Assembly (NCBI RefSeq): GCF_003970695.1
Contig: NZ_CP034570.1
Coordinates: 434,001 to 498,000, forward strand
Length of the DNA: 64,000 nt
Reading direction: 5' to 3'
Source of the DNA: Maribacter sp. MJ134
GTDB lineage: Bacteria; Bacteroidota; Bacteroidia; Flavobacteriales; Flavobacteriaceae
This document shows positions 25,641 through 33,102 of the stretch, one piece after another. Position numbers and translations under genes: made by a program. Every line of letters begins with the position of its first letter. Position 1 is the first letter of the stretch. The notes below the pieces were generated by a model. The model searched no databases and was not told the DNA's origin. It saw nothing but the letters and a program-made list of their open reading frames with translations.

Positions 25641-26486
25641 ATGAAATACTTCTTTAACTCAATACTCAGCAAGGCATATTGGCGATATATTTTTTCGCTT
25701 AATGGAATCAAATCAATACTAGCTATTTATGGCTTTATTTGGTTGATAATAGAATCACTTGATTTTTTTAACGTATACACAAGAGACCAATATGCCAATT
25801 ATGCTTTCTTCATTTTTATTGTCATTGCCACTTTAATTTCAATTTTGCTCAAAAGGCCAATAAAGTCAATTTTAATCCCACTAAAGGGACATGACTTTAA
25901 CCTTGAAGTTCGTATTGCGGATTTATTTGATGTAAGTGGAGCGGCTGTAATCAGTTCAAATACAGTATTCGAGGCAGATGTTGCTAGCGGGAAAATATCA
26001 GTCAATAGTCTCCAAGGTCAATTTACTGCAAAATATTTTACCGGTAATCAAAACAAACTTATGGAAGATATAAATGAAGAACTGAAAGAAATTGATGGAG
26101 ACGCTCCTTATTCCATGGGAACTACAATACCTATACATACTCATGGGAAGACATTTTATTTTACAGCTATGGCTGTTCTTGGAGAAAACGGAAACGCTTC
26201 CTCTACTGTGACAGATATAAAAAAAGCATTAGACGGTTTGTGGACATATGTTAGAAATAATGGTGAACTTCAAGAGCTTGCGGTTCCAGTTATTGGGACA
26301 GGAAGAGGAAGAATCAGGATTACAAGAAAAAAAACGATAGCACTAATAGCAGAATCATTTGTCAAAGAGTCGATTAACAACAAGTTCACAGAAAAATTAA
26401 TTATAACAGTTAGACCTGAAGACGCGGAAAACTTTGGAATTAACCTTTACGATATTAAAGACCATTTAAATCACGTCTTAAAATAA
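25641..26486 (+). CDS. thsA: Two-TM macro-domain protein, ThsA-like (type II Thoeris effector)
   Basis: A 281-residue protein. Two transmembrane helices (~25-43 and ~52-70) are followed by a macro-type domain (~87-262): NLEVRIADLFDVSGAAVISSN (~87-107), GDAPYSMGTT (~153), FYFTAMAVLGENG, and the phosphate-loop-like PVIGTGRGR (~216-224). This TM-plus-macro architecture is that of type II Thoeris ThsA, in which the macro domain binds the nucleotide signal from the TIR partner and the membrane part disrupts the membrane, causing abortive infection. The paired TIR gene directly upstream strongly supports the call. Activity in this strain is unproven. Confidence 0.78.
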   Translation: MKYFFNSILSKAYWRYIFSLNGIKSILAIYGFIWLIIESLDFFNVYTRDQYANYAFFIFIVIATLISILLKRPIKSILIPLKGHDFNLEVRIADLFDVSGAAVISSNTVFEADVASGKISVNSLQGQFTAKYFTGNQNKLMEDINEELKEIDGDAPYSMGTTIPIHTHGKTFYFTAMAVLGENGNASSTVTDIKKALDGLWTYVRNNGELQELAVPVIGTGRGRIRITRKKTIALIAESFVKESINNKFTEKLIITVRPEDAENFGINLYDIKDHLNHVLK

Positions 26487-26491
26487 AAAAA

Positions 26492-26560
26492 GTACTTAAC
26501 AAGTTATATAGTGCATAGCTAGTCTGCGGAACAGCTACGACACCATAAACAAACCGTTTA
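26492..26560. repeat. Right bracket of cassette C and truncated repeat remnant
   Basis: GTACTTAAC (26492-26500) pairs with the left bracket of cassette C. The following ~60 bases hold TAGCTAGTCTGCGGAACAGC, a small imperfect palindrome, then the end of the convergent serine-hydrolase gene. It looks like a shortened or unrelated third site, not a full copy of R1/R2. Confidence 0.4.
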
Positions 26561-26563
26561 CGC

Positions 26564-27658
26564 CTAATCCATCACCTTGTTCAGTAGCGCCCAAAGTTCA
26601 TCGTCAAAGCCAGAGGGTCCCAGGGCTTGATAACCCGTATCCTCACCCATACGAACAACAACCAGGTTTTGACTAGGAACTATGTACAACTTTTGGTCAT
26701 TTTTTCCCAAACCGGCATAGAGGTCATCCGGCGCATTGGGCATTAGTTCTGTATTGAATACCAGTTGTGATTGTGGCACCATAGCACTCTCTTTTCCATT
26801 TAACCACCAGAGATACCCATAGGATTTGTTTAAATCTTGAGAAGTAGTGCTCATGGAGGTGATATAGTCCGTATTTTCAAGGATAGGGGTTCCGTTCCAG
26901 TTTCCCTTATTCAGGTTCAATAAACCAAAACGGGCCATGCTCCTAGCGGTACTCCAGTACACATTATTAATACCATTGGTAGAAATCCATGAACCTCCCA
27001 TACCAATTTGGTCCTTGACTTTGGAAGCAAAATAATCCTCAAATTCCATTTGCGTAGCGTTTGAAATTACCTGTTGAATTAGGGTGTAAGGTGCATTGTG
27101 ATAGGACCAGCGCGTTCCTGCATCCGCAACGTAGGTCAAACAGTCAGGCGTTTTACAATCCCCTTGTGTATCGTCCATCCCAGAGGTCATGGTCAATTGA
27201 TGCCAAATTGTTATCAATTCTTCTTTCTCATTGGTTAGGCTCGTCCAACCCTTTCCGAGATAATCGGCGGTTTTATCGTTCAAGGATAAAAACCCTTCCT
27301 GTAATGCTATGCCTGTAGTGAAGGACGTCAATGTTTTTCCGGCTGAGGCCCAATACCAAGGGGTGCTTTCAGTATGGTCTCCAAAATATTTTTCGAGGGC
27401 AATCTTACCATCTTTCAGCACAATAAAGGCCCTTGTTCCATTTGTATTCAGAAAATCATAGAGTTCCGCTTCGGCGTCGGCATTCCAATTGAGGCCCTCT
27501 AGGTCAACCGTGTCCCAATCCGAAGTATCTAAAGGAGGAAAGTAAAGGCCGTTATTTTCTAAAGGGATATCATTATTCTCATCAATGGGCGTGTCTTTGG
27601 AACATCCGAGAATGAGGGTCGTGATGAGAAATAGGATATAAGTTTTGGAACGTATCAT
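26564..27658 (-). CDS. Serine hydrolase, beta-lactamase class C-like lipoprotein
   Basis: A 364-residue predicted lipoprotein (lipobox LILGC, Cys19) of the class C beta-lactamase/penicillin-binding-protein-like hydrolase family. The catalytic S-x-x-K is Ser105-Ala-Gly-Lys108 and the Y-x-N motif is Tyr186-His-Asn188. WLNGKES and YAGLGKNDQKLYIVP follow toward the C-terminus. Such proteins act as esterases, peptidases or transpeptidase-like enzymes in the periplasm, and a true antibiotic-resistance role is unlikely. It is convergent with the Thoeris-like cassette and divergent from rimO. Confidence 0.9.
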   Translation of the reverse strand: MIRSKTYILFLITTLILGCSKDTPIDENNDIPLENNGLYFPPLDTSDWDTVDLEGLNWNADAEAELYDFLNTNGTRAFIVLKDGKIALEKYFGDHTESTPWYWASAGKTLTSFTTGIALQEGFLSLNDKTADYLGKGWTSLTNEKEELITIWHQLTMTSGMDDTQGDCKTPDCLTYVADAGTRWSYHNAPYTLIQQVISNATQMEFEDYFASKVKDQIGMGGSWISTNGINNVYWSTARSMARFGLLNLNKGNWNGTPILENTDYITSMSTTSQDLNKSYGYLWWLNGKESAMVPQSQLVFNTELMPNAPDDLYAGLGKNDQKLYIVPSQNLVVVRMGEDTGYQALGPSGFDDELWALLNKVMD

Positions 27659-27756
27659 AACGATTGATTTTTTAGTAGGACTATATATCGCTGCATTGGT
27701 TTAACGTTAAAATCAAAGAAATCGTGTGAAACACAGCTAGTTCTAACGGCAAATCG

Positions 27757-27764
27757 TATTTTTG
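27757..27764 (+). promoter_or_regulatory. -7 box TATTTTTG of rimO
   Basis: Perfect TAnnTTTG element, 18 bases before the rimO ATG. Confidence 0.75.
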
Positions 27765-27781
27765 CACCCCATTAAAAAGCT

Positions 27782-29086
27782 ATGCGAACAAAAACGCTCA
27801 AGAAGAATAAAATCAACGTAGTAACCCTTGGTTGCAGTAAGAATGTGTACGACTCGGAAGTTCTTATGGGCCAGTTGCGCGCTAACGATAAAGAGGTCGT
27901 TCATGAGGAAGAGGGGAATGTAGTCGTCATTAATACCTGCGGTTTTATTGCCAATGCCAAAGAGCAGAGTGTAAACACCATTCTTGAATATGTGCAGAAG
28001 AAGGAGGCCGGTGAGGTGGACAAGGTTTTTGTTACGGGCTGCTTAAGTGAGCGGTATAAGCCAGATTTGCAAAAAGAAATACCCAATGTAGACGAGTATT
28101 TTGGAACTAGCGAACTTCCCAACCTTCTAAAAGCTTTGGGAGCGGACTATAAGCACGAGCTTATAGGGGAGCGCTTGACCACGACGCCCAAAAATTACGC
28201 GTATCTTAAAATTGCGGAAGGTTGTGACCGTCCCTGTTCGTTTTGTGCCATACCCTTAATGCGCGGTAAGCATAAGAGTAAGCCCATTGAAGAATTGGTT
28301 ACAGAAACGGAGAAACTGGCCGCAAAAGGCGTTAAGGAGTTGATTTTAATTGCGCAGGACTTAACCTATTACGGACTGGATTTATATAAGAAAAGAAACT
28401 TGGCGGAATTACTTGAAGCTTTGGTGAAAGTCGAAGGGATTGAATGGATACGGTTACATTATGCCTTCCCAACGGGTTTTCCGATGGATGTTTTGGAGGT
28501 AATGAAGAACGAGCCAAAGGTCTGTAACTATCTGGACATTCCTTTACAGCACATTTCCGATAGTATTTTAAAAAGTATGCGCCGTGGTACCACTCAGGCG
28601 AAAACAACGAAGCTTCTGCAGGATTTTAGGGCTACGGTACCAGAAATGACCATACGCACCACCTTGATAGTGGGCTACCCCGGGGAAACCGAGGAGGATT
28701 TTAAAACCTTGAGAAATTGGGTGGAAGATATGCGTTTTGAGCGTTTGGGCTGTTTTACCTATAGTCATGAAGAGAATACCCATGCCTATAATTTAGAGGA
28801 CAATGTACCAGAAGCGGTAAAACAGGAACGTGCCAACGAGATTATGGAAATACAATCCCAGATTTCTTGGGAACTTAATCAGCAAAAAATAGGGCAGACC
28901 TTTCGGTGTATTATTGACAGAAAAGAAGGGAATTATTTTATCGGTAGAACGGAGTTCGACTCCCCAGATGTTGACAATGAGGTTTTAATCGATGCTACCA
29001 AGCACTATGTAAAACAGGGTGAATTTGTTGATGTAACCATTACAGATGCGGCAGATTTTGATTTGTACGGTGATCCTGTGCAGTAA
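27782..29086 (+). CDS. rimO: Ribosomal protein S12 methylthiotransferase RimO
   Basis: A 434-residue radical-SAM enzyme that methylthiolates an Asp of ribosomal protein S12. The UPF0004 domain carries Cys18, Cys53 and Cys87 for the auxiliary cluster. The radical-SAM cluster motif is Cys148-x3-Cys152-x2-Cys155 (EGCDRPCSFC). A C-terminal TRAM domain follows (~370-434). Distinguished from MiaB by PLMRGKHKSKPIEELV and the S12-type ending. It is separated from ftsY by the amidase and cassette region, whereas the two are near each other in many Bacteroidetes. Confidence 0.96.
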   Translation: MRTKTLKKNKINVVTLGCSKNVYDSEVLMGQLRANDKEVVHEEEGNVVVINTCGFIANAKEQSVNTILEYVQKKEAGEVDKVFVTGCLSERYKPDLQKEIPNVDEYFGTSELPNLLKALGADYKHELIGERLTTTPKNYAYLKIAEGCDRPCSFCAIPLMRGKHKSKPIEELVTETEKLAAKGVKELILIAQDLTYYGLDLYKKRNLAELLEALVKVEGIEWIRLHYAFPTGFPMDVLEVMKNEPKVCNYLDIPLQHISDSILKSMRRGTTQAKTTKLLQDFRATVPEMTIRTTLIVGYPGETEEDFKTLRNWVEDMRFERLGCFTYSHEENTHAYNLEDNVPEAVKQERANEIMEIQSQISWELNQQKIGQTFRCIIDRKEGNYFIGRTEFDSPDVDNEVLIDATKHYVKQGEFVDVTITDAADFDLYGDPVQ

Positions 29087-29117
29087 TTTTAGGTCTTCAG
29101 TATGGAAGAAGTAGTAG

Positions 29118-30335
29118 TTACTTTTGCTGCATCATCTTAAGCGTAAAACCACCCAATACAAGAATAATGGTACCCATAAGCAACCAGAGCCATAGCTTGT
29201 TTTCAAATAGTGGGGCCTTTACGAAGGGAGGTTTTTTCTCAATAATTTCCGGCTGTCCTAGTTGTAAGGGTTTTATATCCTCGGGGAACGTAAAGCCCGT
29301 TTGTTGAATATCATATCGGGGTTTGTACGCATTTTCTTTTCCATAGACCAAATCATACTTCGCATCATCCATTAAGCGCGTTATTAAGGTATATTCATAA
29401 CCTTTGGCTTCTACGTCGGTAATATGTAGCGGCGCGTTGTCATTATTCGCTATCCTTACGCTGAATTTTGATGTTAATACAGGCCTAAATGTAAATTCAT
29501 TCGCCTTGAAAGAGGTCAAGGTTCCGCGATAAAGATTTCTATAAGAATACCGCCATCCTTTTTCGGTTTCGGTACTGTCCGCTATATAATCAATGGTAAT
29601 GGTTCTGTAATACGCTATATCATCGGTAACTTTAAGCTTCAAAAAAGCTATGGGCACACGTTTCTTTAAATCAATATCGATATAGGTCTGTTTTCCCTTT
29701 TCCGACACGGAGAAGTCCGAGGCGGAATAAGAACGATAACGTGCAGGCGTAATTTTGTTCGAAACGAGATAGCTTTTTAAAAGCTCAGGTTTTGTTGCGG
29801 TCTTTATAAATAGTCTAAAATACTTAAATTTTGAATCTGGAAAGATAAGGTCCGTAAACCGGTAGTTGGTTTCGGTATTCTGTATGGATAAAATTCTGTA
29901 ATCCTCTAGAATAGTGAACCATTCATTTTGATTTTGACTTCCTTCCAATTGAACCTTCCAATCAAAATTGGTATTCTTAAAATCGAGTGCTATTTTGTTG
30001 ATGGATTCTTCCACGGGAATTTGATAGGTAAAATAGAATCCATTGGCGTTGAAAGACTGGTTTACGAGTTCAAATTTAATTTCATTCTCAACTCCAGTGG
30101 CTCTGGAAGTTTGTAGTACATAGGGTGCCTCTATAGTATCTTTTTCGGTGATACCATAAATGCGGATATCCGAAAATTCGTCATTTACCTTTGAAAAGAC
30201 CGTATCGGGTAGGGCTATCGTGTGCCACGAGTCTGAAACCCCGGTAAGGGGAATTTTTTCGGAATAAGTGTCCAACTGTCCAAAAGAATAAGAGCAAACG
30301 AGCAGCGTAAGATAATAGATGAATTTAGTCTTCAT
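29118..30335 (-). CDS. DUF3999 family exported protein
   Basis: A 405-residue protein from ATG 30335, chosen because it gives a clean signal peptide (MKTKFIYYLTLLVCSYSFGQ) and overlaps the upstream gene stop by 11 bases; a longer frame from 30428 has no support. The body is beta-rich (DUF3999-like: discoidin-like FKYFRLFIKTATKPELL, IDYIADSTETEKGWRYSYRNLYRGTL). A single C-terminal membrane helix (~378-397) anchors it. It is translationally coupled to the DUF2339 protein, a pairing known from other bacteria. Role unknown, envelope. Confidence 0.82.
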   Translation of the reverse strand: MKTKFIYYLTLLVCSYSFGQLDTYSEKIPLTGVSDSWHTIALPDTVFSKVNDEFSDIRIYGITEKDTIEAPYVLQTSRATGVENEIKFELVNQSFNANGFYFTYQIPVEESINKIALDFKNTNFDWKVQLEGSQNQNEWFTILEDYRILSIQNTETNYRFTDLIFPDSKFKYFRLFIKTATKPELLKSYLVSNKITPARYRSYSASDFSVSEKGKQTYIDIDLKKRVPIAFLKLKVTDDIAYYRTITIDYIADSTETEKGWRYSYRNLYRGTLTSFKANEFTFRPVLTSKFSVRIANNDNAPLHITDVEAKGYEYTLITRLMDDAKYDLVYGKENAYKPRYDIQQTGFTFPEDIKPLQLGQPEIIEKKPPFVKAPLFENKLWLWLLMGTIILVLGGFTLKMMQQK

Positions 30336-32700
30336 TTTCTTCCGTAATAATATGTTTGTATTTATTGTACAAGAATGAGATAATAAGGAGCAGCACGCCA
30401 AGAGAAACAAAAACAATGGTCTTGGCAATAGTGCTCAAAGACGCTATATCATAAAAGAAAAGTTTTACAAGGGTTACGCCAAAGAGTACGATTGCCGAAA
30501 TACGAAGGTATTTTTTCTTCTTCCAAAGCCCCAATATAATCAAGAACAAGGAATAACTTCCCCAGAGAATACTAAGGCCCAATTTATAGCTTTGGTCAGA
30601 GCCACTCATATCCATCCAATGAATAAGCTCACTACTTGCAATCCATAATACGGAGGTATGCAGTAAAAGTCCAAATGGAACATTAAAGTTTATCCTCATA
30701 AAAGGAGCCAAAGTCAATTTACGGACCATGAAAAGCAGTAATGCTAAAAACGCAAAGCAGACATAGCGTACGGTAATGGTAAATGTGCTCACGGTATAGA
30801 ACTCGGCCAATGCTCCGCTCAAGTAATTTTCTCTAAGTTCACTAAGTGCGTACAGCCCGGTTGTAAGGAATAGGAACCCGGCAAAAATGGACAGGATCAA
30901 AGTAACGATTCCAAGGACCCTACTTTTTAGTTTGTGAATGTTGATGAACGTTAGAACGGACAAGAACAACAAGGTATAGTTCAGAAGCCAGACAATTCTT
31001 TGTTGGGAAATATTTTCGTTGTATTGCGAATACTCAGAGGTATCCGTTATGGTCATAGGTATTCCGGAGGCTTGATATAATTGTGTGAAATAGTATTCGA
31101 TTTCCAAATAAAACGAACAATAAAGGACTAAAATGAAAACTGCGGGTATTGCGATGGACATGACCTTGGATATGAAACTCTTTTTCCCATCAACGGCATT
31201 GTATTTCTTGTTCACCCAATTGATAAAACCAGAGGCCGCGATGAAAAGAAACGAAGTTAAAAAAGCTGCGTTGAGTATCGGCTGAAGTCGCTCGTCTTCT
31301 AGATTGAAGGTAAAGCCACCATACGCTAAAGCCCAATCCTGGGTCAAACTTAAAAACGCGATGACCATTAAAGGATAGGACATGTACTCGTAGGCGCGTA
31401 TGTTTTTGCTCTTTCCTATCCAGAATAAGAGTGCCGCCTCCATGGCCCATAATAATGTCACCCAGTTACCGTCTAATTGAACGGGTATGGCAATGGTTAT
31501 AAATATCAGTACTAAACCTGCCGCAAGATAAAATAGGTTCTTATCACCAAGATTCTTTTTGAATATTATGGTGGTCACCACAAAATGGACCAACGCATTA
31601 CCCAGAGTAAATAAACCTAGCAATTCCTCACCCGTTTCGTTATGGGCCAGTAGTCCAAATCCAAATCCGTAAAAGATAAAGGAATTCAACAAGAGCATAA
31701 AAACATCCGAGACTTTGAATTTTTCGGACTTGATGAGTTTATAACCCAGAAATGTTGCGTAAAAGAATAAAAAGAAGATGAAAAGAAATAGGAGTGCTAT
31801 TTGATAATGGTCCTTTGTTTCGTAAGAAAAAGTAATCCAGCCGCTAAATATGAGCCATGTAAAAGCAAAAGCGACATAGTACAGCGCTTTCCAGTATTTT
31901 TTTATGGAAATGAAAAGGATGCCCAAATTAATAATGGCCATATAACTGAACAGGACCCACGCATTGCCGGAATTATTACTGAGTAAAAAGGGCACGGCAT
32001 AGGCACCGACCAGTCCTATATGGGCAATAATCTGTTTGTTGTAATTTAATGCGGCCACAACCCCGAATACGGTTAAAAAGACCATTAAGGTAAAGGCTAC
32101 ACCTTGGGGAAATAAATCGTAAAAACTATAGGCTGCAAAGGTGATAAAGTATAATATCGCCAAGGCGCCACTGACCAGTACAGCGCTGTAATTCTTATAT
32201 TTTGCCTTTAGTTTAATTCCTGTTGCCACCAGTCCTAAACCTACCAAATACCCCAAGATAATGCGGGTCAGCGGGCTTATGAGGTTGTTTTCTATAGAAT
32301 ATTTGGCACCTATGAATACACCAATAACGGTAATGAGAATACCAATTTTATTAATTAGGTTCTCCCCAATGAATTTCTCCAGATTTGATTTGCCCTTCGG
32401 TTTTTTTATTGGTGCGGAAAACTTTTTAGAAGGAGCTTCAATGGGTGCAATCGGTTTTGTTTCAATTACCGCTTCAGTATCTTTTATTACAGCGGTTTCC
32501 TCCTTTATAATAGGGTTGTCCGGGGTAGTTGCTTCTTTTGTTTCAGGAGTTGTTTCAGTAATCTTTGATGGCGCTTCACTTTGCAATGCCTTTAAGTCTT
32601 TGCGAAGCTCATTGACTTCCAAATTAAAACTTTCTTGCTTTTTTAAAAGCAGTTCTAATTTTGCTAAAAGTGCTGATACGTTGTCTTGATTATCTGGCAT
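30325..32700 (-). CDS. DUF2339 multi-pass membrane protein
   Basis: A 791-residue protein. It opens with a short coiled coil (~5-45), then a Pro/Glu/Ile/Thr-rich linker (~50-95), FIGENLINKIGILITVIGVFIGAKYSIENN (the DUF2339 hallmark start, ~108-137), and some twenty hydrophobic helices to the end. DUF2339 proteins are large membrane proteins of unknown function. It forms a unit with the DUF3999 gene downstream. Confidence 0.9.
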   Translation of the reverse strand: MPDNQDNVSALLAKLELLLKKQESFNLEVNELRKDLKALQSEAPSKITETTPETKEATTPDNPIIKEETAVIKDTEAVIETKPIAPIEAPSKKFSAPIKKPKGKSNLEKFIGENLINKIGILITVIGVFIGAKYSIENNLISPLTRIILGYLVGLGLVATGIKLKAKYKNYSAVLVSGALAILYFITFAAYSFYDLFPQGVAFTLMVFLTVFGVVAALNYNKQIIAHIGLVGAYAVPFLLSNNSGNAWVLFSYMAIINLGILFISIKKYWKALYYVAFAFTWLIFSGWITFSYETKDHYQIALLFLFIFFLFFYATFLGYKLIKSEKFKVSDVFMLLLNSFIFYGFGFGLLAHNETGEELLGLFTLGNALVHFVVTTIIFKKNLGDKNLFYLAAGLVLIFITIAIPVQLDGNWVTLLWAMEAALLFWIGKSKNIRAYEYMSYPLMVIAFLSLTQDWALAYGGFTFNLEDERLQPILNAAFLTSFLFIAASGFINWVNKKYNAVDGKKSFISKVMSIAIPAVFILVLYCSFYLEIEYYFTQLYQASGIPMTITDTSEYSQYNENISQQRIVWLLNYTLLFLSVLTFINIHKLKSRVLGIVTLILSIFAGFLFLTTGLYALSELRENYLSGALAEFYTVSTFTITVRYVCFAFLALLLFMVRKLTLAPFMRINFNVPFGLLLHTSVLWIASSELIHWMDMSGSDQSYKLGLSILWGSYSLFLIILGLWKKKKYLRISAIVLFGVTLVKLFFYDIASLSTIAKTIVFVSLGVLLLIISFLYNKYKHIITEENED

Positions 32701-32785
32701 AATGATTCATTTTACTCCACACTCTTGGTATCGTTCGGATTTTAAGAACGAATATACTCTGGATTTGTTGGCAAGATATCAAGCT

Positions 32786-32835
32786 TTTTAGAGTTGGTAT
32801 ACCCTGAATACTGGGTATTCTGAGATACTCTAAAA
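32786..32835. repeat. Interrupted intergenic palindrome
   Basis: Outer arms TTTTAGAGT (32786-32794) and ACTCTAAAA (32827-32835) and inner arms ATACCC (32799-32804) and GGGTAT (32813-32818) are all perfect complements. A second small hairpin GTATTTT-AAATT-AAAATAC follows at 32849-32867. It could be an mRNA stem-loop after the DUF4177 gene or a protein-binding site. Confidence 0.5.
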
Positions 32836-32889
32836 TTCTATTAAAATCGTATTTTAAATTAAAATACAGTAAATCAGTAGTTTAAAATA

Positions 32890-33084
32890 CTATTTTTCAA
32901 AATAAAGATAGATGTAAACCGCTGCACCGAAGTTGGTAGCGTCCGTTGAAGCCAGTCGCCAACCATCCTTGGCATATGCATCTAACTTTTCTTGAATTTC
33001 TGCTTTTGAAGAATTGGCAATATGCTTGGTGTCCAGGGTAATTTTACTGTAATAGATAAGTGTTTCGACTTTATATGCTTTCAT
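32890..33084 (-). CDS. DUF4177 small protein
   Basis: A 64-residue protein of the DUF4177 type: MKAYKVETLIYYSK at the start, then EIQEKLDAYAKDGWRLAST, whose (N/D)xxGWELV-like core is the hallmark, and a terminal strand VYIYLYFEK. Function unknown. It follows the M14 peptidase gene by 18 bases on the same strand. Confidence 0.85.
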   Translation of the reverse strand: MKAYKVETLIYYSKITLDTKHIANSSKAEIQEKLDAYAKDGWRLASTDATNFGAAVYIYLYFEK

Positions 33085-33102
33085 GCGGTTTATTTTGAGG
33101 TT

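Noticed and set aside
21011-26560. Classic mobile integron with its own integrase
   Set aside because: No tyrosine-recombinase gene is in the window, and only one bracket (cassette C) fits the GTTRRRY core exactly, so only a cassette-array-like call is made.
26564-27658. Antibiotic-resistance beta-lactamase
   Set aside because: It has S-x-x-K and Y-x-N, but as a lipoprotein of the broad serine-hydrolase family; nothing specific to class C resistance enzymes was seen.
30336-30428. Extended N-terminus of the DUF3999 protein
   Set aside because: It overlaps the DUF2339 coding region, while ATG 30335 gives a clean signal peptide.
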